Positions 24,326 to 33,277 of a stretch of 64,000 nucleotides of DNA are shown one piece after another. The DNA is from Halorussus aquaticus (GTDB lineage: Archaea > Halobacteriota > Halobacteria > Halobacteriales > Haladaptataceae), in the NCBI RefSeq assembly GCF_024218795.1, contig NZ_CP100400.1:3472001-3536000 (forward strand), in the 5' to 3' direction. The notes below the pieces were generated by a model. The model made no database searches, had not been told where the DNA came from, and saw only the letters and a list, made by a program, of their open reading frames with translations. Each line of letters starts with the position of its first letter. The stretch's first letter is position 1. The translations under genes were made by a program, and so were the position numbers.

Positions 24326-26128
24326 ATGCCTGACACTAATACACGCGAGAACGAACGAGGTTTGCGCACCCCCATCGTCGCCGTACTGGGACACGTAGAC
24401 CACGGCAAGACCAGTCTTCTGGACAAAATACGCGGTTCGACCGTCATCGAAGGCGAAGCAGGTGCAATCACCCAGCACATCGGGGCGACCGCCATCCCGC
24501 TCGACGTGGTGTCGAAGGTCGCGGGAAGCCTCATCGACCCGAGCGACTTCGACCTGCCCGGTCTGCTGTTCATCGACACGCCGGGTCACCACTCGTTCAC
24601 GACGCTCCGGTCGCGCGGCGGCGCGCTGGCGGACATCGCCATCCTCGTCGTGGACGTGAACGACGGCTTCCAACCGCAGACCCTCGAAGCCATCAACATT
24701 CTCAAACAGTCCCAGACGCCGTTCGTCGTCGCGGCGAACAAGATCGACACCATTCCGGGGTGGAAACCGAACGAGGACGCGCCGGTCCAACAGACCAAAG
24801 AAGCCCAGAGCGACCGCGTGCAGTCGGCGCTCGACGAGCAGCTCTACGAGATTATCGGCGAACTCAGCGACGAGGGGTTCTCGGCCGACATGTACTGGCG
24901 CGTGCAGGACTTCCGGGGGAACATCGGCGTGGTGCCGGTCAGCGCGGAGACCGGCGAGGGCGTTCCCGACCTGCTGACCGTCCTGATGGGTCTGGCCCAG
25001 CGGTACATGAAGGAGGACATGGCCATCGACGTGACCGGACCGGGCGCGGGCACCGTCCTCGAAGTCAAAGAGGAGAAGGGCTTCGGGACGACCCTCGACG
25101 TCGTGCTGTACGACGGGACCATCCGCGAGGACGAGACCATCGTGGTCGGGGGTCTGGACGACCCCATCGTGACCGACGTGCGCGCCATCCTGAAACCCCG
25201 GCCGCTCGCCGAGATTCGGACCGAAGACCGCTTCGAGAAGGTGGACGAAATCGCGGCCGCGTCCGGCGTCAAAATCGCCGCACCCGACCTCGACGACGCG
25301 ATGGCGGGCGCGCCGGTCCGAGTCGTCCGGGACCGAGACATCGAGGAGGTCATCACGGAGGTTCGGGCCGAACTCTCCGAAATCGAGGTGGAGACCCAAG
25401 AACAGGGCGTCGTCGTGAAGGCCGACACGCTCGGCAGTCTGGAGGCCATCGCGAACGCCATGGACGAGGCCGAGATCCCCATCATGCGCGCCGAAGTCGG
25501 CGACGTGGCTCCTCGCGACATCAGCGTGGCGTCCACCGCGAGCGAGGACACGCACAAGACCATCCTCGCGTTCAACGTGGACGTGCTGGCCGACGCCGAA
25601 AAGCAAGCGGAGGACAGCGACGTGAAACTGTTCGAGAGCGGCGTCATCTACCGACTCATCGAAGAGTACGAGGAGTACGTCGAGGAACTCGAACGCGCCC
25701 AGCAGGAGACGGTGCTGGACAACATCACTCGACCCGCGCGGTTCCAGATTCTCAAGGACCACACCTTCCGACAGAACGACCCCGCCGTGGTCGGCGTCGA
25801 GATTCTCGCGGGCACCGTCAAGAAGAACAGCAACGTGGTGAAGTTCGACGGGAACGACCCGACGCGGGTCGGCCAACTCAAGGGGATTCAGGAGCAGGGC
25901 GACGACGTGGACGAAGCGCGTAGCGGGAACCGCGTCAGCGTCGCCATCGACGGACCGACGGTCGGCCGCCAGATAGAGGAGGGCGACGAACTCTGGATGG
26001 AACTCCCGGAGAAGCACGCCAAGATTCTCGAACAGGAACTCGCCGACGACATCCCGGTAGACGAACTCGAGGCGCTCCAGATGTACCTCGACAAACGGCG
26101 CAAGCGCGACCCCTTCTGGGGGAAGTAG
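24326..26128 (+). CDS. infB: Translation initiation factor aIF5B / IF-2
   Basis: This GTPase joins ribosomal subunits after start-codon recognition. It has 600 residues. G1 is [14 protein letters not shown] at about 21-34, the switch I region is [13 protein letters not shown]3 is DTPGHHSF, and G4 is NKIDTIPGW. Beta-barrel domain II follows ([15 protein letters not shown]), then domain III and the C-terminal barrel, which ends in a short basic tail ([13 protein letters not shown]). No bacterial-type long N-terminal extension is present, as expected for archaea. The 643-residue minus-strand ORF opposite it is an artefact of codon bias. Confidence 0.97.
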   Translation: MPDTNTRENERGLRTPIVAVLGHVDHGKTSLLDKIRGSTVIEGEAGAITQHIGATAIPLDVVSKVAGSLIDPSDFDLPGLLFIDTPGHHSFTTLRSRGGALADIAILVVDVNDGFQPQTLEAINILKQSQTPFVVAANKIDTIPGWKPNEDAPVQQTKEAQSDRVQSALDEQLYEIIGELSDEGFSADMYWRVQDFRGNIGVVPVSAETGEGVPDLLTVLMGLAQRYMKEDMAIDVTGPGAGTVLEVKEEKGFGTTLDVVLYDGTIREDETIVVGGLDDPIVTDVRAILKPRPLAEIRTEDRFEKVDEIAAASGVKIAAPDLDDAMAGAPVRVVRDRDIEEVITEVRAELSEIEVETQEQGVVVKADTLGSLEAIANAMDEAEIPIMRAEVGDVAPRDISVASTASEDTHKTILAFNVDVLADAEKQAEDSDVKLFESGVIYRLIEEYEEYVEELERAQQETVLDNITRPARFQILKDHTFRQNDPAVVGVEILAGTVKKNSNVVKFDGNDPTRVGQLKGIQEQGDDVDEARSGNRVSVAIDGPTVGRQIEEGDELWMELPEKHAKILEQELADDIPVDELEALQMYLDKRRKRDPFWGK

Positions 26129-26380
26129 GTCGGACCGAAACCGCTGTCCGCGACGAATCGACCCGGATTCCGGCCGCGTGTCGAGGTCGATTATAAACAA
26201 CCGGCTCTATTTTTCACCATTTATTACTCAATCAGTCCAAACTATACTGGGATTAAAATTACTCCTCGATGTTGGGTTTTCGCGGGTTTCAGCCACGATT
26301 GCGTGGTTTTAAACGGTCTGAAGAGCGGGAACGGATTCCTCCTTTGAAGTATCAACCCTCGTTCACTGTCGAGTGGAGTC

Positions 26381-27337
26381 ATGACGGAACGTATTACGAC
26401 GCGACGACGGTTCCTGCAAGCATCGGCCGCGACGGTCGTAACTGCCGCCCTCCCCGCGACTGCGACCGCCGCCGAAACCGGATGGACGGTCGCCGAGACC
26501 CCCACCGGAAACACCCTCTACGACGTGGAGTACACGGCAGACAGCGCGTACGCGGTCGGCGCTGGCGGCGTCGCCATCCGCCGGACGGCCGACGGCTGGC
26601 GGAAGGTCTTCGACGGCGGCGTGACCGGAAACGGGAACTCGCTGTACGGCGCGGACGTGACCGACGACGGGAAGCAGATTTGGATGGTCGGTTCCTCGGG
26701 CGCGGTCGGCGCGTACGACGTGGAGACCGGGACTCTCTACGACCACTCCAAGCCGGTCGGGAGCACGAACAACTTCAACGACGTGTCCGTGACTGGTCCC
26801 GCTGGCGATGCCAACGTCTACGTCGCGGGCGACTCGGGCAAGGTCTACTACAGTTTCGAGAACGGGGCGTCCCAGACGTGGAACTACGTCACGCCCGGTA
26901 GCGGGTCGGGACTCTCGGCCATCGACTTCCACGACGTGAAGTCCGGCCACGTCGTGGACACTAACCAGACGGTGTTCCAGACCACCGACGGCGTCACCTA
27001 CGACGACATCGGCATCGCCGACGCGAACGTCAACTTCTACGGCGTGGACAGCGACGCCACCGACGACGTGTGGGTGTCGGGCGGCGGCGGCATGGGCTTC
27101 CACTGGGACGGTGCCAACTGGACGCCGACCGACCTCGGCGACGCCGGTCTCCGCGACGTCGAAGTCACCGACGACGACCGAAACGGCTTCACCGTCGGCG
27201 GGGGCGGCAAGGTCTTCGATCTGACCGACGGCAAGTGGGCGCAGGACGCCACGCCGACCGGCCAGAACCTGAAGGCGGTCGTCCGCGGCAGTCCGAACGT
27301 CGCCGTCGGTGCTGGCGGGACGGTCGTCGAGAACTGA
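26381..27337 (+). CDS. Tat-exported beta-propeller protein
   Basis: This 318-residue protein has a Tat signal (TTRRRFLQASAATVVTAA, cleavage near ATAAET, about residue 32). The rest consists of repeated four-strand blades: NTLYDVEYTADSAYAVGAGG, NSLYGADVTDDGKQIWMVGS, NNFNDVSVTG, SGLSAIDFHDVKSGHVV, NFYGVDSDATDDVWVSGG and LRDVEVTDDDRNGFTVGGGG. Six or seven blades of this kind form a propeller like the YCF48/BNR families. It is probably a soluble or loosely bound surface protein; the partner is unknown. The 252-bp gap upstream is AT-rich, with TTTTAAAC near 26302 as a possible promoter and GGAG just before the ATG. Confidence 0.82.
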   Translation: MTERITTRRRFLQASAATVVTAALPATATAAETGWTVAETPTGNTLYDVEYTADSAYAVGAGGVAIRRTADGWRKVFDGGVTGNGNSLYGADVTDDGKQIWMVGSSGAVGAYDVETGTLYDHSKPVGSTNNFNDVSVTGPAGDANVYVAGDSGKVYYSFENGASQTWNYVTPGSGSGLSAIDFHDVKSGHVVDTNQTVFQTTDGVTYDDIGIADANVNFYGVDSDATDDVWVSGGGGMGFHWDGANWTPTDLGDAGLRDVEVTDDDRNGFTVGGGGKVFDLTDGKWAQDATPTGQNLKAVVRGSPNVAVGAGGTVVEN

Positions 27338-27464
27338 GCGGCGTCGAACCTCGCGACAGGCCTTCCGACTCCAGCGTCGCCCTCGGCCGCTGGCGGATAA
27401 GATTACCACCGACCAATAATTTTTAGTCAATCCCTACCCTATACACCTACGGAAAGGTGGTTTC

Positions 27465-27716
27465 ATGCTCGGGCAAATCCAACTACCCAGTGGTAACGCC
27501 GGAGTACCGAACGTATCCTACTACGACCTCGCTCTCGTCTTCCTTCCGATGCCGCTGCTGGTCGGTCTGCTCGCCGGGCAACTGTTCGGCGTCACGTCCC
27601 AGTTCGGCGTGTCGGCGGGCGCGATGCTGTCGGCGATTGCGCTCGCCCATCTTCTCTTCCGGAACCCGCCGACGCGCCGCGGTCCGCGCGGACGGGTCGG
27701 CGGACCCTCCGCGTGA
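27465..27716 (+). CDS. Small two-helix membrane protein
   Basis: The protein has 83 residues. It has two hydrophobic helices at about 22-43 (LALVFLPMPLLVGLLAG) and 48-66, and a basic Pro/Arg/Gly-rich C-terminal tail (RNPPTRRGPRGRVGG). GGTGGT lies four bases upstream of the ATG as a good Shine-Dalgarno. The stop codon falls at the left edge of the 23-bp repeat array, so the array lies in its 3' untranslated region. I recognise no family. Confidence 0.6.
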   Translation: MLGQIQLPSGNAGVPNVSYYDLALVFLPMPLLVGLLAGQLFGVTSQFGVSAGAMLSAIALAHLLFRNPPTRRGPRGRVGGPSA

Positions 27717-27730
27717 AACTGCTGATTCTC

Positions 27731-27868
27731 CTGCGTGAGAGTCGATGGCCGCTCTGCGTGAGAACCAGTAGCCGTTCGACACGACGGACAGTAGTCGTTC
27801 GACACGACGGACAGTAGTCGTTCGACACGACGGACGGTAGTCGGTTCCGCGTGAAAATCGAGGGTCGT
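27731..27868. repeat. Degenerate 23-bp tandem repeat array
   Basis: Three nearly identical head-to-tail units occupy 27777-27799, 27800-27822 and 27823-27845. The first two are identical, the third differs at two positions, and all begin CGACACGACGGAC. Diverged copies with the same period stand on both sides (27731-27753, 27754-27776, 27846-27868), linked by a shared GCGTGA at 27733, 27756 and 27849. Another GCGTGA at 27711 reaches into the stop of the gene before. Because 23 is not a multiple of three, the array is not a protein repeat. There are no unique spacers, so it is not CRISPR. Confidence 0.75.
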
Positions 27869-27906
27869 TCGAGTGAAAGTACGGGACCGCCCGGCAGACG
27901 CGACGC

Positions 27907-28299
27907 TTATCGCGCGGTCGGCGTGATGTTGTCGCCCATCATCTGCTTGACCTGCATGGCGGCACTCGCCGCGAGGCCGCGGGCGACCTCCGCCTCTTCG
28001 TGCGTTTCGAGGTTGTCGCCGTCGAAGTCGTCGATGCTGGGTTTGAACCCCGCACTCACGGGGTGGCCGACCGGCGGTTGGACCGACACCTGCGCCTGCG
28101 GTCCGTTGCCGTCGTCGGCGACCTTCGACCCGACGACGTACTCGTCGGGGAGGAACTCGCGGGTCCGGGTGGCGATGTCGGTGATGCTGTCGCGAAGCGA
28201 CTGTTTCTGCTCGGGGGAGAGGTCCGGAACGTCGGCGTTCGCACGTTTACCGGCCTGCGTCTTGCCGGGGACGCCCGCGTAGGGGGTGTTTCCGTTCAT
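27907..28299 (-). CDS. DUF5811 family protein
   Basis: This 130-residue soluble protein starts MNGNTPYAGVPGKTQAGKRA, then LSPEQKQSLRDSITDIATRT and FLPDEYVVGS, and ends ASAAMQVKQMMGDNITPTAR. It fits the haloarchaeal DUF5811 family, which has no known function. There is no signal peptide, membrane helix or Cys. TTATAAAAG at 28331-28339 (minus-strand CTTTTATAA) lies at promoter distance from the ATG at 28299. The tandem repeat array lies just beyond its 3' end. Confidence 0.75.
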   Translation of the reverse strand: MNGNTPYAGVPGKTQAGKRANADVPDLSPEQKQSLRDSITDIATRTREFLPDEYVVGSKVADDGNGPQAQVSVQPPVGHPVSAGFKPSIDDFDGDNLETHEEAEVARGLAASAAMQVKQMMGDNITPTAR

Positions 28300-28330
28300 C
28301 GGTCTAACGACGATACTTTAGTTCCCGACG

Positions 28331-28339
28331 TTATAAAAG
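28331..28339 (-). promoter_or_regulatory. TATA-like box of the DUF5811 gene
   Basis: Read on the minus strand the box is CTTTTATAA, ending 31 bp before the ATG at 28299. It is a near-ideal archaeal TATA element in a GC-rich background. Confidence 0.55.
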
Positions 28340-28390
28340 CTCTCGGCTTCGGCAGGCTCTGACACGGTTCGCTACTGCGAGCGAATCTGC

Positions 28391-28867
28391 TCAACAAATC
28401 GGTTCGCTCTCGCCGTAGACGGCCATGACGACCGCCGACGCGTAGACTCCGGCCTCGGCGTCGATGCTGGCGGTCTCGACGCGTTCGTCGGTGAACGTCC
28501 ACTCGCGAAGTTCTCGCCCGGCCGCGAGACCGGTCCGGACGCGCTCGGCGACGGCTTCGGGGTCGGTCTCGCCCGCGGCCTCGTAGAACAGGCCCGGTCC
28601 CTCCTCGCTCTGGGACCATCCGAGCGCGGCCGAGACGTGTCCCGGTCCGGCGCGCGTCGCGCGCGCCTCCACGACCGTCAGGCGCTCGCCAGCGGGTCCG
28701 AGGTCCGGGGCCGTGCCGACCGCTTCGACCTCGGCGTCGGCCGGAATCACCGACGAGACCGACACGAGGTTGTAGTTGTGGAGGTTGGCGTCCGCGAGAG
28801 CGGCGTCGTACGAGGACATCTCGGTGGGTCCGGTTCCCGTTCCCCACGCGACCCGAATCGTGCTCAT
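28391..28867 (-). CDS. pdaD: Pyruvoyl-dependent arginine decarboxylase
   Basis: This enzyme makes agmatine from arginine. Archaea need agmatine for polyamines and for agmatidine in tRNA-Ile. The 158-residue proenzyme cuts itself at a Ser-Ser bond, visible in NLVSVSSVIPADAEV at about residues 37-41. The new N-terminal Ser becomes the pyruvoyl group. The N terminus MSTIRVAWGTGTGPT and the later GHVSAALGWSQSEEGPGLFYE match the family. The ATG at 28867 is preferred to the open-frame extension to 28948, which adds unrelated residues. It stands 90 bp after the cupin gene on the same strand. Confidence 0.92.
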   Translation of the reverse strand: MSTIRVAWGTGTGPTEMSSYDAALADANLHNYNLVSVSSVIPADAEVEAVGTAPDLGPAGERLTVVEARATRAGPGHVSAALGWSQSEEGPGLFYEAAGETDPEAVAERVRTGLAAGRELREWTFTDERVETASIDAEAGVYASAVVMAVYGESEPIC

Positions 28868-28957
28868 ATCTGGAGTGAGTCGCCGGGCGAGGTAAGGAAT
28901 TGCGATTTTCGGTCCGGTCGCCGACTCGGCAGTGAGGTCCCTCACCACCGAGTCCGG

Positions 28958-29668
28958 TCAGAGGTTCGGTTGTTCGACGGTCTCTGTCCAGAACTCGTCG
29001 CGGAGGTGTCGCTCCTCGACCGGTCGATGGCCGAGGGCCTTCGCGACGCGGCCGAGCGTGGCCCAGAGGAGTCGCTGGACGGCCGGGGGTCCGACCGCGA
29101 CTCTCGTGCCGTCTCGGAGGTACTCGCTCATCACGAGTCCGTAGAGGAGGCTCGGTTCGCCGTAGTCGCCGCCCGAACCGAACGCCCCTTCGTGGTCCAA
29201 CCCGGAGACGGTGAGTTGCGTTTCGAGGGTCTTCGCCCACGGGAGGTCCACGTAGAAGGCGACGAAGTCGTCGGTGTCGTTCCGGAAGTAGTGTTCGCGC
29301 CCGGGCCGGACGGTGTACTCCTCGCCGGGTTCGAGACGGCGGGGGTCGCCTTCCTCGACGACAGTCAGTTCGCCTTCGACCGCGCGGAACTGCTCCTCGT
29401 CGGTGGTGTGGACGTGCGCCGGAAGCTCGGTCGCGTCGGGCGACAACCAGACCAACATGGCAGGCGACTCGTCGGCGTCGTCGGGCCACCGCAGGGGAGC
29501 CATCCACATCCCGGTTCCGGGGCTGGACGCGAGCGGATAGGGTGAGTCCTCGAACAGGTCGGCGGCGGTCCCTTCGGGGTCGAGTTCGAGCGCGGGTCCG
29601 TCGGTGGGTGTGCCGTCCTCGTCGAGGGGACGCCCGGTCGTGAGCGAGTCCATGCTCGAAACAGTCAC
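28958..29668 (-). CDS. Cupin-domain protein
   Basis: The 236-residue protein holds one cupin barrel at about 70-150. Metal-binding residues are recognisable in LPAHVHTTDEEQFRAVEGEL (HxH and Glu) and REHYFRNDTDDFVAFYVD (His). The C-terminal third (YGLVMSEYLRDGTRVAVGPP) is helical and does not resemble a known domain. The start may be the ATG at 29668 or the internal one at 29653 (MDSLTTGRP). The substrate is unknown; it may be a small dioxygenase or a sugar-binding protein. Confidence 0.8.
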   Translation of the reverse strand: MTVSSMDSLTTGRPLDEDGTPTDGPALELDPEGTAADLFEDSPYPLASSPGTGMWMAPLRWPDDADESPAMLVWLSPDATELPAHVHTTDEEQFRAVEGELTVVEEGDPRRLEPGEEYTVRPGREHYFRNDTDDFVAFYVDLPWAKTLETQLTVSGLDHEGAFGSGGDYGEPSLLYGLVMSEYLRDGTRVAVGPPAVQRLLWATLGRVAKALGHRPVEERHLRDEFWTETVEQPNL

Positions 29669-29769
29669 CCAAGCATCATAACTTCCGGGGAACGCTCGCC
29701 GGAGAACGTCGGGCGAATCAACGACTATAACCTACGCGCACCCTCACCCCGAATCAACGGAGACCCTTC

Positions 29770-30309
29770 ATGACCATCAGATTCGTGACGAGCAACGCGG
29801 GCAAGGTCCGAGAGGCGCGCGAGTACCTCGACGACGACGTGGAGCAGATAAACTACGACTACACGGAGGTTCAGAGCGACGACCTCGGCGAAATCGCGGT
29901 GACCGGGGCGAAAGAGGCCTTCGCCGAGACCGGCGGGGACGACCCCGTGGTCGTGGACGACGCGGGCCTGTTCGTGGACGCGCTCGGCGGGTTCCCCGGC
30001 CCGTACTCCTCGTACGTCGAGGACACCGTGGGCGTCGAGCGCGTCTGGAACCTCGTGGAGCGAGAGGAGAACCGCCGCGCGCACTTCCGGTGCGTGGTGG
30101 CCTACTACGACGGCGAGACCGCCGAGACGTTCGACGGCGCGGTGCCGGGCCGCATCGTCGCACCGCGCGGCGAGGGCGGGTTCGGCTACGACCCCATCTT
30201 CGAACACGAGGGCGAGACGATGGCCGAGATGAGTACGGAGCGCAAGAACGCGATTTCTCACCGGGGACGGGCGCTGGCGAAGTTCGCGGACTGGCTGACC
30301 GAGAACTGA
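29770..30309 (+). CDS. XTP/dITP pyrophosphatase (Ham1/RdgB family)
   Basis: This enzyme removes deaminated purine nucleoside triphosphates (ITP, XTP) from the pool. Its 179 residues start MTIRFVTSNAGKVREAREYL, the family's SNxxKxxE motif. The catalytic Asp lies in VVVDDAGLFVDALGGFPGPY, the substrate loop is GEGGFGYDPIFE, and the end is NAISHRGRALAKFADWL. All are standard for Ham1/RdgB. In many haloarchaea it sits beside kae1-bud32; here it is about 5 kb away. Confidence 0.95.
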   Translation: MTIRFVTSNAGKVREAREYLDDDVEQINYDYTEVQSDDLGEIAVTGAKEAFAETGGDDPVVVDDAGLFVDALGGFPGPYSSYVEDTVGVERVWNLVEREENRRAHFRCVVAYYDGETAETFDGAVPGRIVAPRGEGGFGYDPIFEHEGETMAEMSTERKNAISHRGRALAKFADWLTEN

Positions 30310-30333
30310 GCGAACTACGTCTCTCGCGGTCGC

Positions 30334-31287
30334 TCAGTCCGAAACCGCCTGCGTCCCGTCGGAGGACGCCGACCGACAGGACCGTTCCAGTTCGAGGACG
30401 GTCAGGTCGCCGTCGAGGGTCACCGACAGCACTTCGTCGTCCAGCGGAATCTCGACCAGAATCTGCCACGGGTCCTCCGAGAGGATGGTCGTCTGCTCGT
30501 CGCTGACGCACCACGCGAGATCCCAGTACGGCGTCGTACACAGGTCCACGCCGTGTTCGCGGTGGAACGTCACCACGTCCGACTGGTCGAGCAGCGAGAG
30601 TCCCACCGCCGAGTAGAGTTGGTGGTGGCACTGCTCGCACTCGTGGTCCACTCGCACCTCCAGACCGAGGAAGTCCTCGTCGTCGCGGGTAATCGTGGTG
30701 GACATCCGGCCGTTGCACTCCGGGCAGACGCCGTCGGCCGCGAGGCAGTGGAGGTGGCGCACGCGCTGGTTGAACGCGTCCATGATCTCCTCGCGGGTGC
30801 GGTCGTTCAGTCCGCCCGGCGGGAAGGGGTAACAGCCGTGGTTCTTCTCGCACTCCTTGCACTCGATGACCAGCATCTCGTCGCTGTAGTACGCCTGTAG
30901 CCCCCCGTCGCAGGTCGCACAGGTCCCCTCCACGTCGAACGGACCCATCTCGGGGTGTTCGTTGAACGACCCCGCGAGGATTGCCCGGACGACCTTCTTC
31001 CCGGCCTGCCGGAAGTCGTACCCGTCGTCGGTCTGGACGACGAAGTGGTCGGTGAGTTGCTTGAGGTGGTAGTTGAACTGGGCGCTGTCGCGCATGCCGA
31101 CCTCGCGTCGAAGCTCCGAGAAGTTCACCGGTCGGTCCGAAGCCTTCCAGAGCGCCTCCAGAATCGACAGTCGCGTCTCGTTGGCGATGACCGAGAACGC
31201 CTCGGCCGGGGCCACGCAGTCCTCGCAGTCCCGAATCGTGGACTCCTCGGCGTCGAGGTCGGCGTTCGGCCCTGTTGTTCCGCTCAT
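30334..31287 (-). CDS. ArsR-type winged-helix regulator with a zinc-rich C-terminal domain
   Basis: This 317-residue protein has a winged helix-turn-helix at about 25-105 (FSVIANETRLSILEALWKA, REVGMRDSAQFNYHLKQL). The C-terminal domain carries four CxxC-type elements: CATCDGG, CKECEKNHGC, CPECNGR and CEQCHHQ. That combination fits the haloarchaeal wHTH DUF7347/DUF7351 proteins. The zinc sites are probably structural. The large C-terminal domain may bind a ligand or mediate dimer contacts. Target genes are unknown; the aIF2-gamma gene is divergent. Confidence 0.85.
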   Translation of the reverse strand: MSGTTGPNADLDAEESTIRDCEDCVAPAEAFSVIANETRLSILEALWKASDRPVNFSELRREVGMRDSAQFNYHLKQLTDHFVVQTDDGYDFRQAGKKVVRAILAGSFNEHPEMGPFDVEGTCATCDGGLQAYYSDEMLVIECKECEKNHGCYPFPPGGLNDRTREEIMDAFNQRVRHLHCLAADGVCPECNGRMSTTITRDDEDFLGLEVRVDHECEQCHHQLYSAVGLSLLDQSDVVTFHREHGVDLCTTPYWDLAWCVSDEQTTILSEDPWQILVEIPLDDEVLSVTLDGDLTVLELERSCRSASSDGTQAVSD

Positions 31288-31661
31288 ACGACGAGATGCG
31301 GTCGCATCCGGCTAAAGTGTTGCCTTAATCGCATTTTTGTTACGTTTCTTACTATTCGGCGGAGGCGCGCTGTACCGTCAGCAGGCCGGTCGACGGCCAA
31401 AACTTGTTTACTCGAAGCGATGGTGATCCCTCGAAGAGCGATGCTGCTGGAACTGGTCGCGTCGGACGGTACTCTCTCGGCGACTGACGGAGAGCGAACG
31501 CGTCGGGCGCGTCCCCGCCAATCGTGATTCCGCCGACCGGGACCGTACCGACCGTCGTAATTGTGAGGGGTGGGAACCGCCCTCGGCACCCGAACGAGAA
31601 CAGTAGGTTTATCAGTCGTTCGGGGCGAATCTTCCAGTAGAATTACTTCAGGAGGTCAACT
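31288..31661. other. 374-bp intergenic region between the regulator and aIF2-gamma
   Basis: This gap holds two divergent promoter regions. On the regulator side, TTTTTGTTACG sits around 31333. On the aIF2-gamma side, GGTTTATCAG at 31606-31615 and GGAGG at 31651-31655 precede the start. A possible 35-codon ORF (31420-31527, ATG start) is Arg-rich and unsupported by codon use. I see no tRNA, box C/D or H/ACA structure that I can defend. The length is unusual for this compact neighbourhood. Confidence 0.4.
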
Positions 31662-32894
31662 TTGACAGGAAATTACGCCCAACCGGAGGTGAATATCGGA
31701 CTGGTCGGTCACGTAGACCACGGAAAGACGACGCTCGTGCAGGCGCTTTCCGGCGAATGGACCGACCAACACTCCGAGGAGATGAAGCGTGGCATCTCCA
31801 TCCGGCTCGGGTACGCAGACGCCACGTTCCGGCAGTGTCCCGGTCTCGACGAGCCGGAGCGATACACGGTAGACGAGACGTGTCCGGACGGCAGCGAGAG
31901 CGAACCGCTTCGCACGGTGTCGTTCGTGGACGCGCCCGGCCACGAGACGCTGATGGCGACGATGCTCTCGGGTGCGGCCATCATGGACGGCGCGGTGCTG
32001 GTCGTCTCGGCCAGCGAACCCGTCCCGCAGGCCCAGACCGAGGAGCACCTGATGGCGCTCGACATCATCGGCATCGACAACATTGTCGTGGCCCAGAACA
32101 AGATCGACCTCGTGGACCGCGAGCAGGCCCAGCGCAACTACGAGGAGATACAGGAGTTCGTGGAGGGCACCGTCGCCGAAGACGCGCCGGTCGTCCCCAT
32201 CTCCGCCCAGCAGGAGGTCAACATCGACCTCCTGATGCAGGCCATCGAGGAGGAGATTCCGACGCCCGACCGCGACCCCGACGCGGACCCGCGGATGCAC
32301 GTCGCTCGGAGTTTCGACATCAACCGTCCCGGCACGACGTGGGACGGTCTGATGGGCGGCGTCCTCGGCGGCAGTCTGGTCGAGGGCCGACTCACGCAGG
32401 GCGACGACATCGAACTCCGTCCCGGCCGCGAAGTGGACGAGGGCGGCGAGACGCGATGGGAACCCGTCGAGACAGACGTGCGCTCGCTGCAGGCGGGCGG
32501 CGAGACGGTGGACGAAGTGACGCCGGGCGGACTGCTCGGCGTCGGTACCGGTCTCGACCCCAGTCTCACGAAAGGCGACGCGTTGGCGGGACAGGTCGCT
32601 GGGACGCCCGGTACCCTCCCTCCGACGTGGAACCAGTTCACGATGGAGGTGGACCTGCTCGAACGCCTCGTCGGACTCGACGACCAGGACATCGACGACA
32701 TCTCGACCGGCGAACCGCTGATGCTCACCATCGGCACCGCCACGACGGTCGGGTCCGTGACCAGCGCGCGCGAGGGCGAGTGTGAGGTCGCGCTCAAGCG
32801 ACCGGTCTGCGCACCCGAGGGTGCCCAGATAGCCATCAACCGCCGCATCGGCGCACGCTGGCGACTTATCGGAGTCGGCACGCTCACCGAGTAG
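31662..32894 (+). CDS. eif2g: Translation initiation factor aIF2 subunit gamma
   Basis: This GTPase subunit carries initiator Met-tRNA to the small subunit. Its 410 residues contain G1 [15 protein letters not shown]3 [14 protein letters not shown]4 NKIDLVD, and beta-barrel domains II/III ([33 protein letters not shown]). The zinc knuckle is reduced: only two Cys ([17 protein letters not shown]) remain of the usual four. It starts with TTG at 31662, seven bases after a strong GGAGG, which decides the start since the conserved N terminus [15 protein letters not shown] follows. It leads the supercluster transcribed to kae1-bud32. Confidence 0.95.
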   Translation: MTGNYAQPEVNIGLVGHVDHGKTTLVQALSGEWTDQHSEEMKRGISIRLGYADATFRQCPGLDEPERYTVDETCPDGSESEPLRTVSFVDAPGHETLMATMLSGAAIMDGAVLVVSASEPVPQAQTEEHLMALDIIGIDNIVVAQNKIDLVDREQAQRNYEEIQEFVEGTVAEDAPVVPISAQQEVNIDLLMQAIEEEIPTPDRDPDADPRMHVARSFDINRPGTTWDGLMGGVLGGSLVEGRLTQGDDIELRPGREVDEGGETRWEPVETDVRSLQAGGETVDEVTPGGLLGVGTGLDPSLTKGDALAGQVAGTPGTLPPTWNQFTMEVDLLERLVGLDDQDIDDISTGEPLMLTIGTATTVGSVTSAREGECEVALKRPVCAPEGAQIAINRRIGARWRLIGVGTLTE

Positions 32895-32895
32895 C

Positions 32896-33276
32896 ATGGT
32901 CGTCAGGGTCGCCTTGGATACGAGCGCACTCATGATGCCGGTCGAGTCGGACGTGCGGTTGTTCGACGAACTCGACCGACTCCTCGGCACCTTCGAGTGC
33001 GTCGTCCCCCGCGCCGTCTGCGACGAGCTGTCGAAGCTCGCGGAGGGCGCCGGAAAGGAAGCCGTCGCAGCGAGCGTCGGTGCGGACTTGGCGGCCGAAC
33101 GGTGTCGAACCGTCGAACACGAAGCATCGTACGCAGACGACGCGCTGGTCGAACTCGCCCCCGAGTTCGACTACGTCGTCACGAACGACGGTCCCCTCAA
33201 GGGGCGTCTGCTCGACGCGGACGCACCGGTAATTCATATAAGGGGCCGGAACAAACTCGCAATCAGCAAACCTTAG
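32896..33276 (+). CDS. PIN-domain protein of the aIF2-gamma/rpo7 cluster
   Basis: The 126-residue protein starts MVVRVALDTSALMMPVESDV, with the first catalytic Asp at residue 8. Conserved acidic residues follow in FECVVPRAVCDELSKLAE and EASYADDALVELAPEF, and the fourth in YVVTNDGPLKGRL. This is the Fcf1/Utp24-like PIN fold, suggesting an RNase with a role in rRNA or mRNA processing. Its ATG is one base after the aIF2-gamma stop. No antitoxin-like partner is present, so a housekeeping role is more likely than a toxin. Confidence 0.85.
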   Translation: MVVRVALDTSALMMPVESDVRLFDELDRLLGTFECVVPRAVCDELSKLAEGAGKEAVAASVGADLAAERCRTVEHEASYADDALVELAPEFDYVVTNDGPLKGRLLDADAPVIHIRGRNKLAISKP

Positions 33277-33277
33277 C

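Noticed and set aside
24269..26200. Minus-strand ORF of 643 residues opposite infB
   Set aside because: It mirrors infB, which is unmistakable. Its composition (many Arg, Val, His, Leu) is what GC-rich third positions give on the opposite strand.
27731..27868. 23-bp repeats as a CRISPR array
   Set aside because: The copies touch each other without unique spacers and there are no cas genes nearby.
28300..29672. Minus-strand Arg-rich ORF overlapping pdaD and the cupin gene
   Set aside because: The out-of-frame reading of two well-supported genes; sequence is repetitive Arg/Gly/Pro without domains.
31420..31527. 35-codon ORF between the regulator and aIF2-gamma
   Set aside because: Arg-rich, no ribosome binding site or convincing TATA box at the right place, and no recognisable similarity.
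31656..32990. Minus-strand ORF of 444 residues opposite aIF2-gamma
   Set aside because: Antisense shadow of a conserved GTPase gene.
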